A stretch of 64,000 nt of DNA from Hydrogenophaga sp. (lineage in GTDB: Bacteria > Pseudomonadota > Gammaproteobacteria > Burkholderiales > Burkholderiaceae_C): NCBI RefSeq assembly GCF_018780385.1, contig NZ_JADMJO010000016.1, forward strand, positions 1 to 64,000. Reading direction: 5' to 3'. Under the pieces are notes generated by a model that was not told the DNA's origin, did not search any database, and saw only the letters and a program-made list of their open reading frames with translations. Shown one piece after another: positions 53,542-61,603 of the stretch (position 1 is its first letter; each line of letters begins with the position of its first letter). The position numbers and the translations under genes are program-made.

Positions 53542-54645
53542 TCAATCCCGCAGCACCACACCGGCGCCGTCGCCCCACCAGAAAAACACCTCGTCTTCCC
53601 AGGTGATGTCCGAAAGGTCCTGGCGCGACGTGTTGGCCTCGGTGATCTTGACCTTGGAGCCGTCGGTGGCCAGCACGATGTACGTGTTGTAGGAGCCGAA
53701 GTAAGCGATCTCCTTCACCTTGCCGCTGAACAGGTTGACGGCCACGCCCTCGGGACGCTGTTTGCCGATCTCGATCTTCTCGGGCCGCACGGCCAGCGCC
53801 ACCGCCATGTTGAGGTGACCCGGCACGCCATGGCCCACCTGGATCTCGCCAATGCCGGTGCGCACGGCGCAGCGGTTGGGCTCGTCCACGCTGAGCTTGC
53901 CTTCGAACAGGTTGACGTTGCCGATGAAGTCCGCCACGAAGCGGTTGGCCGGGTGTTCGTAAATCTCTTCGGGCGTGCCCACCTGCAGCACCCGCCCCTT
54001 GCTCATGATGGCGATGCGGCTGGCCATGGTCATGGCCTCTTCCTGGTCGTGCGTGACCATCACCACCGTCACGCCCACTTTTTCGATGATGTTGACCAGT
54101 TCGAACTGGGTCTGCTCGCGCAGCTTCTTGTCGAGCGCGCCCAGGGGCTCGTCCAGCAGCAGCAGCTTGGGCCGCTTGGCCAGGCTGCGCGCCAGCGCCA
54201 CACGCTGCTGCTGGCCGCCCGAGAGCTGGTGCGGCTTGCGCTGGGCATAGGGCGTGAGCTGCACCAGGCCCAGCATCTCGTCGGTGCGCTGCTGCACCTC
54301 GGCCTTGGGCAGGCCTTCGCGCTTGAGGCCAAAGGCCACGTTCTCCCAGATGTTGAGGTGGGGAAACAGGGCGTAGGACTGGAACATCATGTTGACCGGT
54401 CGCTCGTAGGGCGGCATGGCCGCGACGTCCTGACCGCCGAGCAGGATGCGCCCCGAGGTCGGCTTCTCGAAGCCGGCGAGCATGCGCAACAGCGTGGACT
54501 TGCCACAGCCCGAGCTGCCCAGCAGGGCAAAGATCTCGCCCTTGCCGATGGAAAGCGACACCTCGTCCACGGCCACCGCCTCGTCGAAGCGCTTGACCAG
54601 TTTCTCGGTGACCAGATAACCCGTCTGGGTGCCCGTCTCAGCCAT
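53542..54645 (-). CDS. potG: Polyamine ABC transporter ATP-binding protein PotG
   Basis: This 367-residue ATPase has Walker [10 protein letters not shown] (43-51), the signature [15 protein letters not shown], Walker [17 protein letters not shown] and H-loop [10 protein letters not shown]. It ends in a C-terminal TOBE domain (about 280-360, including [10 protein letters not shown]). It lies between potF and potH; a terminator in the potF-potG gap likely reduces its transcription relative to potF. Confidence 0.95.
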   Translation of the reverse strand: MAETGTQTGYLVTEKLVKRFDEAVAVDEVSLSIGKGEIFALLGSSGCGKSTLLRMLAGFEKPTSGRILLGGQDVAAMPPYERPVNMMFQSYALFPHLNIWENVAFGLKREGLPKAEVQQRTDEMLGLVQLTPYAQRKPHQLSGGQQQRVALARSLAKRPKLLLLDEPLGALDKKLREQTQFELVNIIEKVGVTVVMVTHDQEEAMTMASRIAIMSKGRVLQVGTPEEIYEHPANRFVADFIGNVNLFEGKLSVDEPNRCAVRTGIGEIQVGHGVPGHLNMAVALAVRPEKIEIGKQRPEGVAVNLFSGKVKEIAYFGSYNTYIVLATDGSKVKITEANTSRQDLSDITWEDEVFFWWGDGAGVVLRD

Positions 54646-54671
54646 GTTCAGTCCTTGTTGTTGTGATGTAC

Positions 54672-54715
54672 AGATAAGAAAAAGGGCTGTTCATACGGTG
54701 TGTACGAACAGCCCT
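54672..54715 (-). terminator. Intrinsic terminator between potF and potG
   Basis: Read on the minus strand, AGGGCTGTTCGTAC pairs with GTATGAACAGCCCT (one G-U pair) around ACACC, and then TTTTTCTT follows. It stands 3' of potF and 5' of potGHI, and so may act as an attenuator giving excess binding protein. Confidence 0.88.
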
Positions 54716-54743
54716 GGATCAGGTCTGGTGAAAACCGGAACGC

Positions 54744-55922
54744 TTACTTGCCCTTCTTGAAGCTGTTGTAGGCGTTGGCCATGGCTTCACGCGCTTCGTT
54801 GGTGAAGCTGCTCGGCGGGATCATCTTGGCGAAGTAGTCGGACTCCACAAAGATGGTCTTGTTGCCGGCGATCTCGGGGTTGATCTTGTCCATGGCGGCC
54901 TTGTTGCCGGTCGGGTAGCTCATCTCGTTGGCCATGGCCGCGGCGTTCTCCGGGCGCAGGTAGAAGTCGATGAAGGCCATCGCGTTGTTCGGGTGCTTGG
55001 CGTCCTTGGTCACGGCCATGGTGTCAAAGAAGATCAGCGCGCCGGTGCTCGGCAGCAGGGCTTCGATCACGTCCTTGGAGCCGTTTTCCTTGGCGCGGCC
55101 GGCGGCGATGTTCACGTCGCCCGACCAGCCGATCGCCACGCAGGCCTTGCCGCCCGCGATGTCGTCGATCATGGTCGAGCTGAACAGGCGCACGTCCTTG
55201 CGCACCTTGGCCAGCATCTCGCCGGCGGGCTTGTAGTCGGCCGGGTCGTTGGAGTAGGCGTCCTTGCCGATGTAGTGCAGCGCCACCGGGATGATCTCGG
55301 TGGGCGAGTCCAGGTAGGCGATGCCGCAGGACTTGAGCTTGCTCGTGTACTCGGGCTTGAACACCAGGTCCCAGGCGTTCTCGGGCATGGGCATGCCGCC
55401 CAGCGCCTTCTCGACCTTGGTCTTGTTGATGCCCACGGTGGTGAAGCCCCAGGCCCAGGGAATCAGGTGCTTGTTCTCGGGATCGGCCTTGACCAGCGTG
55501 GCCATGATGGCCGGGTCCATGTTGGCCAGGTTCGGGATCTGGTCCTTCTTCAGCGGCTGCAGCAGACCGCCTTCGATCTGACCCTTGGCGAACACGGTGC
55601 CGGGCACCACGATGTCGTAACCGGTGTTGCCCGCCACCAGCTTGGCGTGCAGGGCTTCGTTGGTCTCGAAGGTGTCGTAGTTGACCTTGATGCCGGTTTC
55701 CTTCTCGAAGTTGGCAATCATGCCTTCGGGGATGTAGTCCGGCCAGTTGTAGATGTTGAGGACTTTTTCGTCGTCCAGCACCGGGCCGGCGGGCACGGGC
55801 GGAGCGGCTGGAGCGGCGGCAACCGGCGCGGGCGCTGCCGGTGCTGCGACCGGCTCTTCTTTCTTGCCACAAGACGCCAGCAGGATCGCCGACATTGCAA
55901 TGACCAATACGTGTTTCTTCAT
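54744..55922 (-). CDS. potF: Polyamine-binding lipoprotein PotF/PotD-like
   Basis: This 392-residue binding protein begins MKKHVLVIAMSAILLASCGK. The lipobox L15-A-S-C18 predicts a lipid-anchored protein rather than the soluble periplasmic PotF of E. coli. An Ala/Pro/Val-rich linker (about 23-48) follows. The binding domain starts VLNIYNWPDYIPEGMIANFE, a strong PotD/PotF signature, with KETGIKVNYDTFETNEALHAK and WGFTTVGIN. It is followed by a terminator and then potGHI. Confidence 0.94.
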   Translation of the reverse strand: MKKHVLVIAMSAILLASCGKKEEPVAAPAAPAPVAAAPAAPPVPAGPVLDDEKVLNIYNWPDYIPEGMIANFEKETGIKVNYDTFETNEALHAKLVAGNTGYDIVVPGTVFAKGQIEGGLLQPLKKDQIPNLANMDPAIMATLVKADPENKHLIPWAWGFTTVGINKTKVEKALGGMPMPENAWDLVFKPEYTSKLKSCGIAYLDSPTEIIPVALHYIGKDAYSNDPADYKPAGEMLAKVRKDVRLFSSTMIDDIAGGKACVAIGWSGDVNIAAGRAKENGSKDVIEALLPSTGALIFFDTMAVTKDAKHPNNAMAFIDFYLRPENAAAMANEMSYPTGNKAAMDKINPEIAGNKTIFVESDYFAKMIPPSSFTNEAREAMANAYNSFKKGK

Positions 55923-56074
55923 GGTGGTGCTCGCTCCTGAGAGGGGTTGATCAACGACAAACTGAATCTGAATGGAAGAGAAAGGGTCAGGGAAAAGCTA
56001 GCAATTTCCAGACCCGCTGCCCGCCCAACAGCACCTCCGCGGTGCGTTTCGGCCTGCTGCAGAGGGCATTCTAT

Positions 56075-57514
56075 TCACGCATGCTGGCCAGCGGCACGCA
56101 ACTGGGCCAGGGTGGCGTCCAGACAGGTGCGGATCAACGCCATCATCTCGTCGATCTGCGCGCGCGTCATGACCAGCGGCGGCGCGATGATCATGCGGTC
56201 GCCCACGGCGCGCATGATCAGCCCGTTCTTGAAGCAGTGGGCACGGCACATCATGCCCACGCCCAGGTCCGGGTCGAAGGTGGCGCGTGTGGCCTTGTCC
56301 TTCACCAGCACCAGCCCGGCCACAAAGCCACAGGTCTCGGCCACGCCCACCAGCGGGTGGTCGTTGAGTTCGGCGAAACGCTCGGCGAGGTAGGGGCCGG
56401 TGTCGTCGCGCACCCGGCCCACCAGGTTCTCGCGCTCCATCAGTTCGATGTTGGCCAGCGCGACTGCACAGGCCACCGGGTGGCCGCTGTAGGTGTAGCC
56501 GTGGTTGAACTCGCCGCCCTGCTCGATCAACACCTTGGCCACGCGGTCACCCACCATCACACCGCCCAGCGGGATGTAGCCGCTGGTCACGCCCTTGGCG
56601 AAGGTGATGAGGTCGGGCCGGATGCCGAACTTCTCGTAGGCGAACCAGTGGCCCAGGCGGCCAAAGGCGCAGATCACTTCGTCGCTGATGAGCAGAATGC
56701 CGTGCTTGTCCACGATGCGCTGGATCTCGGGCCAGTAGGTGGCCGGCGGGATGATCACGCCACCGGCGCCCTGCACCGGCTCGGCGATGAAGGCCGCCAC
56801 CTTGTCGGCGCCGAGTTCGAGGATCTTCTCCTCCAGCCAACCGGCGGCCCGGATGCCGAACGCATCCTGGCTCTCGCCCGGCAGCGCGTTCTCGAAGAAG
56901 TAGGGCTGGCCGATGTGGGTGATGTTGGGAATGGGCAGATCGCCCTGCGCGTGCATGCCGCTCATGCCGCCCAGCGAGGCGCCGGCCATGGTGGAGCCGT
57001 GGTACGCGTTCATGCGGCTGATGATCACCTTGCGCTGGGGCTGGCCCAGCAGATCCCAGTAGCGGCGCACCATGCGCACGTTGGTGTCGTTGCTCTCCGA
57101 GCCGCTGCTGCAGAAGAACACGTGCTCGAAGCTGCGCCCGCCGACCTTGGGCGCGAGGGCCGCCAGCTTGGTGGCCAGCTGCACCGCCGGCACGTTGGTG
57201 GTCTGGAAGAAGCTGTTGTAGAACGGCAGTGTCATCATCTGCTGGTAGGCGGCGTCGGCCAACTCCTTGCGGCCATAGCCCGCGTTGACGCACCACAGCC
57301 CGCTCATGCCGTCGAGGATCTTGTGGCCCTCGGAATCCCACACGTAGATGTTGTCGGCGCGCGTGATCACACGCGAACCGCGCGTGGCCAGGTCACCGTG
57401 GTCGGTGAACGGGTGGATGTAGTGGGCGCTGTCGAGCGCCTGGATGGCTTTCGTGTCCTGCTGTTCGGCGCGGCGAACCAGGGCGGGCGGGGCGATGAGG
57501 GTCGAGGTGTTCAT
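56075..57514 (-). CDS. spuC: Putrescine-pyruvate-type class III aminotransferase (SpuC-like)
   Basis: This 479-residue PLP transaminase contains YHPFTDH-like HYIHPFTDHGDLATRGSRVI, GMSGLWCVNAGYG, FFCSSGSESNDTNVRMVRRY, MNAYHGSTMAGASLGG, LISDEVICAFGRLG and ITFAKGVTSGYIPLGG with the PLP lysine. This pattern fits SpuC and related diamine or beta-alanine:pyruvate transaminases. It offers a second, glutamyl-independent way to open putrescine catabolism. ATG 57514 has AAGGAC upstream. It is 22 nt from puuA. Confidence 0.88.
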   Translation of the reverse strand: MNTSTLIAPPALVRRAEQQDTKAIQALDSAHYIHPFTDHGDLATRGSRVITRADNIYVWDSEGHKILDGMSGLWCVNAGYGRKELADAAYQQMMTLPFYNSFFQTTNVPAVQLATKLAALAPKVGGRSFEHVFFCSSGSESNDTNVRMVRRYWDLLGQPQRKVIISRMNAYHGSTMAGASLGGMSGMHAQGDLPIPNITHIGQPYFFENALPGESQDAFGIRAAGWLEEKILELGADKVAAFIAEPVQGAGGVIIPPATYWPEIQRIVDKHGILLISDEVICAFGRLGHWFAYEKFGIRPDLITFAKGVTSGYIPLGGVMVGDRVAKVLIEQGGEFNHGYTYSGHPVACAVALANIELMERENLVGRVRDDTGPYLAERFAELNDHPLVGVAETCGFVAGLVLVKDKATRATFDPDLGVGMMCRAHCFKNGLIMRAVGDRMIIAPPLVMTRAQIDEMMALIRTCLDATLAQLRAAGQHA

Positions 57515-57536
57515 GGTCGGTCCTTGCGAGGCTTCA

Positions 57537-58904
57537 TCAGACGTGCAGGAGAAGGTGTTCACGTTCCCACGGCGAAATCACCTTCATGAACTCGTCGAAC
57601 TCCAGCTCCTTGATCTCGGTGTAGATGGTGATGAATTCCTTGCCCAGCACATCGTGCAGGTCGGTCTCGCGGCGCAGCCAGTCCAGCGCTTCGCCCAGGC
57701 TGCGCGGCAGCGCATAGGGCGAGAGGTAGGCGTCGCCCTTCATCTCGGGCTTGGGCTTGATCTTGTTCTTCAGGCCCAGGTAGCCGCAGGCCAGCGTCAT
57801 CGCCATCGCCACATAGGGGTTGGCGTCGGCACCGATCACGCGGTTCTCCACGCGGCGCGCCTCGGGGCTGGAGATTGGCGAGCGGATGCCCACCGTGCGG
57901 TTGTCGTGGCCCCACTCGATGTTGATGGGTGCCGCGGTGTGGCGCGAGAGGCGGCGGTAGCTGTTCACGTACGGCGCCACCAGCACCATGGCGGCCGGGA
58001 TGTAGCGCTGCAGGCCGCCGATGTAGTGGTAGAACGATTCGGAGGGCGTGCCGTCCTCGTTGCTGAAGATGTTCTTGCCGGTGGCCTTGCTCAGGATGCT
58101 CTGGTGCACATGCATCGCCGAGCCCGGCTCGCCGGCGATCGGCTTGGCCATGAAGGTGGCGTACATGTCGTGGCGCAGCGCGGACTCGCGCACCGTGCGC
58201 TTGAAGAAGAACACCTCGTCGGCCAGGCCCAGCGGGTGGGCGTGGAAGAAGTTGATCTCCATCTGCCCCGCGCCGGCCTCGTGGATCAGCGTGTCCACGT
58301 TGAGCTTCATCTTGTCGCAGTAGTCGTAGATCTCTTCGAACAGCGGGTCGAACTCGTTGACCGCGTCGATGCTGTACGACTGGCGCGAGGTCTCGGCGCG
58401 GCCGCTGCGCCCGATCGGCGGTTTCAGCAGTGTGTTCGGGTCGGTGTTGCGCGCGGTCAGGTAGAACTCCAGCTCGGGCGCGACCACCGGGTCCAGGCCC
58501 TCGGCGTCGAACAGCTCACAAACGTGGCGCAGCACGCTGCGCGGCGCAAAAGGCACGAGCTTGCCGTCGTGGTCGAAGCAGTCGTGGATCACCTGCGCGG
58601 TGGGATCGGTGGCCCAGGGCACGATGCGCGCGGTGGTCGGGTCGGGGCGCAACTGCATGTCGCGGTCGGTCGGTTCGATCACGTCGTAGTACGGCCCGCT
58701 GGCCGGAAACTCGCCCGTCACGCCCATCGCCACGATCGCCTGCGGCAAACGCATGCCGCGGTCCTCGGTGAATTTTTCGCGCGGCAGGATCTTGCCGCGC
58801 GCCACACCGGTCAGATCGGGCACCAGGCACTCGACCTCGGTCACACGGTTCTGGTTGAGCCAGTTCTCCAGATCGTTGAAGGTCATCTTTGGGGGGGCTG
58901 TCAT
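57537..58904 (-). CDS. puuA: Gamma-glutamylputrescine synthetase PuuA-like (GS superfamily)
   Basis: This 455-residue ATP-dependent ligase would join glutamate to putrescine. The GS core is plain: VECLVPDLTGVARGKILPRE, VAPELEFYLTARN, EAGAGQMEINFFHAHPLGLA, GSAMHVHQSIL, NSYRRLSRHTAAPINIEWG and NRVIGADANPYVAMAMTLAC. Proximity to puuD, puuC and potFGHI supports PuuA over a primary GlnA. ATG 58904 has GGAG upstream; the frame extends further but into the repeat. It is one of two GS-like enzymes in the cluster. Confidence 0.91.
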   Translation of the reverse strand: MTAPPKMTFNDLENWLNQNRVTEVECLVPDLTGVARGKILPREKFTEDRGMRLPQAIVAMGVTGEFPASGPYYDVIEPTDRDMQLRPDPTTARIVPWATDPTAQVIHDCFDHDGKLVPFAPRSVLRHVCELFDAEGLDPVVAPELEFYLTARNTDPNTLLKPPIGRSGRAETSRQSYSIDAVNEFDPLFEEIYDYCDKMKLNVDTLIHEAGAGQMEINFFHAHPLGLADEVFFFKRTVRESALRHDMYATFMAKPIAGEPGSAMHVHQSILSKATGKNIFSNEDGTPSESFYHYIGGLQRYIPAAMVLVAPYVNSYRRLSRHTAAPINIEWGHDNRTVGIRSPISSPEARRVENRVIGADANPYVAMAMTLACGYLGLKNKIKPKPEMKGDAYLSPYALPRSLGEALDWLRRETDLHDVLGKEFITIYTEIKELEFDEFMKVISPWEREHLLLHV

Positions 58905-58954
58905 GTGCCATCTCCGTTGTGGTTGTGTGAGGTGATGCCTGCGGTCTCCGAAGG

Positions 58955-59054
58955 CACCAAGGGTCCGGCTCCGCCGGCCCGAGATGCCGTCCACCCTCCC
59001 AGCGCCGAAGGCGCGCCAGAGAGGGGGGAAGCCGCGCAGCGGCGCAGGGGGGTG
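58955..59054. repeat. GC-rich palindromic intergenic element between puuD and puuA
   Basis: This roughly 100-bp stretch is built of short inverted repeats (CCGGCTCCGCCGG, GCGCCGAAGGCGC, GCCGCGCAGCGGC) ending in a G-run. On the minus strand it begins directly after puuD, starting with C-run then TGCGCCGCTGCGCGGCTTCC. It resembles, without matching, the 14299 and 17183 elements. It could fold in the puuD-puuA transcript. Confidence 0.55.
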
Positions 59055-59060
59055 TTCATG

Positions 59061-59852
59061 TCATGTGCGTGCGAGGTCGGCCGCCTGCAGGCGCAGGCTG
59101 TGGCGCGAGCGGCAGGCGCGGCCAAAGGCCTCGAAGATGGCGGCGTAGAACGGCGTTTCCCAGCAGCGCCATTCGGGGTGGAACTGCACCGCGTAGGCAA
59201 AGGTGCGCGCGCCGCGCACGCCAAAGGCCTCCACCACACCGTCGGGCGCATGGGCCAGCGCCTCCAGGCTGTCGGCCAGCCGGTTGATACCCTGGCCGTG
59301 CAGCGAGTTCACCTCGGTCTCGGGGCCGCCGGCCCATTCTTCGAACACGCTGCCCGGTGCGAAGCGCACGCTGTGGCGCGGTGCGTACTGTTCGTCGGGC
59401 GGTGCGCCCTTGGGCTCGCGGTGGTCCATCAGGCCGGGCACCTCATGCACCCGCTGGTGCAGCGTGCCGCCCAGGGCGACGTTGATCTCCTGGAAACCGC
59501 GGCAGATGCCCAGCAGCGGCACGCCTTCAAACACGCAGGCCTTCACCAGCGCGAGCGTGAGCAGGTCGCGGTCGGCGTCCAGCGGCAGGCTGGGGTCGGC
59601 CACGTCCTCGGCGAAATGGGAAGGGTGCACGTTGGAGGGCGAACCGGTCAGCATCACGCCGTCCACCAGCGACAGCAGGTCGCTGATCTGGTCGGTGTCG
59701 GCCAGCGGAAACATCACCGGCTGGGCCTGTGCCCCCACCTTCACCGCCCGGGCGTATTTGTCGCCCAGCAGCAAAAAGGGCATCTGATGACCGTGGTCAC
59801 CCATCAGGCGGTGGTCGGCGGGCAGCCAGACCATGCACGGCGGCTTGTTCAT
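59061..59852 (-). CDS. puuD: Gamma-glutamyl-gamma-aminobutyrate hydrolase PuuD
   Basis: This 263-residue class I amidotransferase-like hydrolase (peptidase C26) releases GABA from gamma-glutamyl-GABA. The nucleophile is Cys117 in LLGICRGFQEINVALGGTL. VQFHPEW supplies the catalytic His and Glu, and MLTGSPSNVHPSHF is the typical oxyanion-side loop. ATG 59852 has GGAG six bases upstream and gives the expected N terminus. It is the first gene of the long minus-strand cluster and divergent from a MocR regulator. Confidence 0.92.
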   Translation of the reverse strand: MNKPPCMVWLPADHRLMGDHGHQMPFLLLGDKYARAVKVGAQAQPVMFPLADTDQISDLLSLVDGVMLTGSPSNVHPSHFAEDVADPSLPLDADRDLLTLALVKACVFEGVPLLGICRGFQEINVALGGTLHQRVHEVPGLMDHREPKGAPPDEQYAPRHSVRFAPGSVFEEWAGGPETEVNSLHGQGINRLADSLEALAHAPDGVVEAFGVRGARTFAYAVQFHPEWRCWETPFYAAIFEAFGRACRSRHSLRLQAADLART

Positions 59853-59875
59853 GTTCACTCCAGGCAATGGGGCCC

Positions 59876-59902
59876 ATTGTGGGCACCAAATTGGATCACA
59901 AT
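59876..59902. promoter_or_regulatory. Nested inverted repeat between puuD and the MocR gene
   Basis: ATTGTG and CACAAT are separated by 15 bases, and within the gap CCAAATTGG is itself palindromic with nearly the same centre. It lies in the 97-bp spacer between divergent starts, so it is a candidate binding site for the MocR protein controlling both genes. Confidence 0.5.
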
Positions 59903-59949
59903 CAGAGCCAGTTGAGCCCACTCCGTAGAGCCACTTCGCCCCAAACCAC

Positions 59950-61428
59950 ATGCTGTCTGAATTTCTGCTGGCTGAAATGAACCGCCTGGGCACGCAGGAC
60001 GCGCTGCCCTTGCACCGCCAGCTCTACGAGGCGCTGCGCCGCGCCATGCTCGACGGCAAGCTCGGCGCGGGCGAGCGCCTGCCCTCCAGCCGCGACCTGG
60101 CCGAAGACCTCCAGCTCTCGCGCAACACCGTGGTGGCCGCGATCAACCAGCTCAGCGTCGAGGGGTACCTGGCCAGCCGCGTGGGCAGCGGCACCTACGT
60201 CAACGACAACGTGCCGCGCGCCGCGCCCAGCCGGGGTGCGCGCAACGGCGGCCAGCCCGCCACGCTGCAGGCCGGGCGGCTGTCCACGCGTGGCATTGCG
60301 CTGTCCAGCACCTTTTGCGCCACCGAACTCGAGGTGCAGCCCTTCACCCCCGGCATGGTCGACTTCAGTGCCTTTCCCATCGCGCTGTGGCAACGGCTGC
60401 AAAACAAACACTGGCGCATGACCTACCCGGACATGCTCGACTACAACACCTCGGGCGGCTACGCGCCGCTGCGCCGCGCGGTGGCCGACTACCTGCGCGT
60501 GTTCCGCAGCGTGCACCTGGAGGCCGACCAGGTCGTGATCACCAGCGGCACGCAGCAGTCGCTCGAACTCTGCGCGCGCCTGCTGGCCGACCACGGCGAC
60601 ACCGTGTGGGTGGAAGACCCGGCCTACTGGGGCGCGGTCAAGGCCTTCATGGCCACGGGTCTGGCCATCCACCCGGTGCCGGTGGATGAGCAGGGCATCA
60701 GTCCGAGCGCTGGCGACAGCACCCACCCGCCGCGGCTGATCTACGTGACGCCCTCGCACCAGTACCCCACCGGCGCGGTGATGACGCTGCCCCGGCGCCA
60801 CCAGCTGCTGGCCACGGCGCGCGCGCACGACGCCTGGGTGCTGGAAGACGACTACGACAGCGAGTACCGCTTCAGCGGCCCGCCCATCTCCAGCCTGGAA
60901 GGCCTGGACACCGACGGCCGCGTGCTCTACATGGGCACCTTCTCCAAGGTGCTCTACCCCGGCCTGAAGCTGGGCTACCTGGTGGTGCCCAAACCGCTGG
61001 TGGCGGCCTTCAAACAAGCCCACTACGACCTCAACCGACCCGGCCAGATGCCGGTGCAGGCCGCGCTGGCCGAGTTCATCGAGATGGGCCATTTCGCCAG
61101 CGCCTTGCGCCGCGCGCGGCAGAACTACGCCGAGCGGCGCCAGTGCCTGCTCGAAGCCCTCAAGCCGGTGCTCACCCCTGGCGGCCCGTACATCAGTGGC
61201 GCCGAACAAGGCCTGCACCTGTGCCTGCGCCTGCCCGGCGACATCGACGACAGGGCCCTGGCCCAGCGTGTGGCCCAGCAAGGCATGACGGTGCGCCCGC
61301 TCTCGGCCTACTGCCTGCAACGCAAGGACCTCAAGGGCCTGGTGATCGGCTACGGCTACGCGCCGCTGGCCGACATTGCGCGCTGTGGGCCGGTGCTCGC
61401 CGGCATGGTTGAACAGGCACTGAGGTAG
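59950..61428 (+). CDS. MocR-family (GntR-HTH plus aminotransferase) regulator
   Basis: This 492-residue protein has an N-terminal GntR winged helix (HRQLYEALRRAMLDGKLGAG then LPSSRDLAEDLQLSRNTVVA, about residues 22-80), a linker, and a type I aminotransferase-like domain. PLP-binding Lys333 lies in MGTFSKVLYPGLKLGY. MocR proteins sense PLP adducts of amino compounds. Divergence from puuD suggests it controls the polyamine cluster in place of the PuuR repressor of E. coli. No clear ribosome binding site precedes the ATG. Confidence 0.92.
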   Translation: MLSEFLLAEMNRLGTQDALPLHRQLYEALRRAMLDGKLGAGERLPSSRDLAEDLQLSRNTVVAAINQLSVEGYLASRVGSGTYVNDNVPRAAPSRGARNGGQPATLQAGRLSTRGIALSSTFCATELEVQPFTPGMVDFSAFPIALWQRLQNKHWRMTYPDMLDYNTSGGYAPLRRAVADYLRVFRSVHLEADQVVITSGTQQSLELCARLLADHGDTVWVEDPAYWGAVKAFMATGLAIHPVPVDEQGISPSAGDSTHPPRLIYVTPSHQYPTGAVMTLPRRHQLLATARAHDAWVLEDDYDSEYRFSGPPISSLEGLDTDGRVLYMGTFSKVLYPGLKLGYLVVPKPLVAAFKQAHYDLNRPGQMPVQAALAEFIEMGHFASALRRARQNYAERRQCLLEALKPVLTPGGPYISGAEQGLHLCLRLPGDIDDRALAQRVAQQGMTVRPLSAYCLQRKDLKGLVIGYGYAPLADIARCGPVLAGMVEQALR

Positions 61429-61438
61429 GCCGCAACGC

Positions 61439-61455
61439 AGCCCGCTGTGCGGGCT
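61439..61455 (+). terminator. Weak hairpin after the MocR gene
   Basis: AGCCCGC-TGT-GCGGGCT is a perfect 7-bp stem 10 nt after the stop, without a T-run. The rest of the 175-bp spacer to the crystallin-like gene shows only short dyads and no clear promoter. Confidence 0.35.
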
Positions 61456-61603
61456 TACAGGCGGACGGAAATCACGCTTCCGGTATCTGTCGGGTAAAGA
61501 CCTCGCAAACCCGGGGTTTTGCACCACACAGTGGTGCGGCAACGCACAGACCACCCACTGGCCAGCCCCCAATCTCGGCGTCACCCCCACAGGAGACGTT
61601 GAC

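Noticed and set aside
57444..59915. Over 800-codon plus-strand frame across puuA and puuD
   Set aside because: It runs antisense to two well-defined genes and across their repeat-containing spacer; it shows no domain.
61504..61537. Short dyads (GCAAACCC/GGGTTTTGC and CACCAC/GTGGTG) before the crystallin-like gene
   Set aside because: Arms are short or imperfect and there is no T-run or operator symmetry to single them out.
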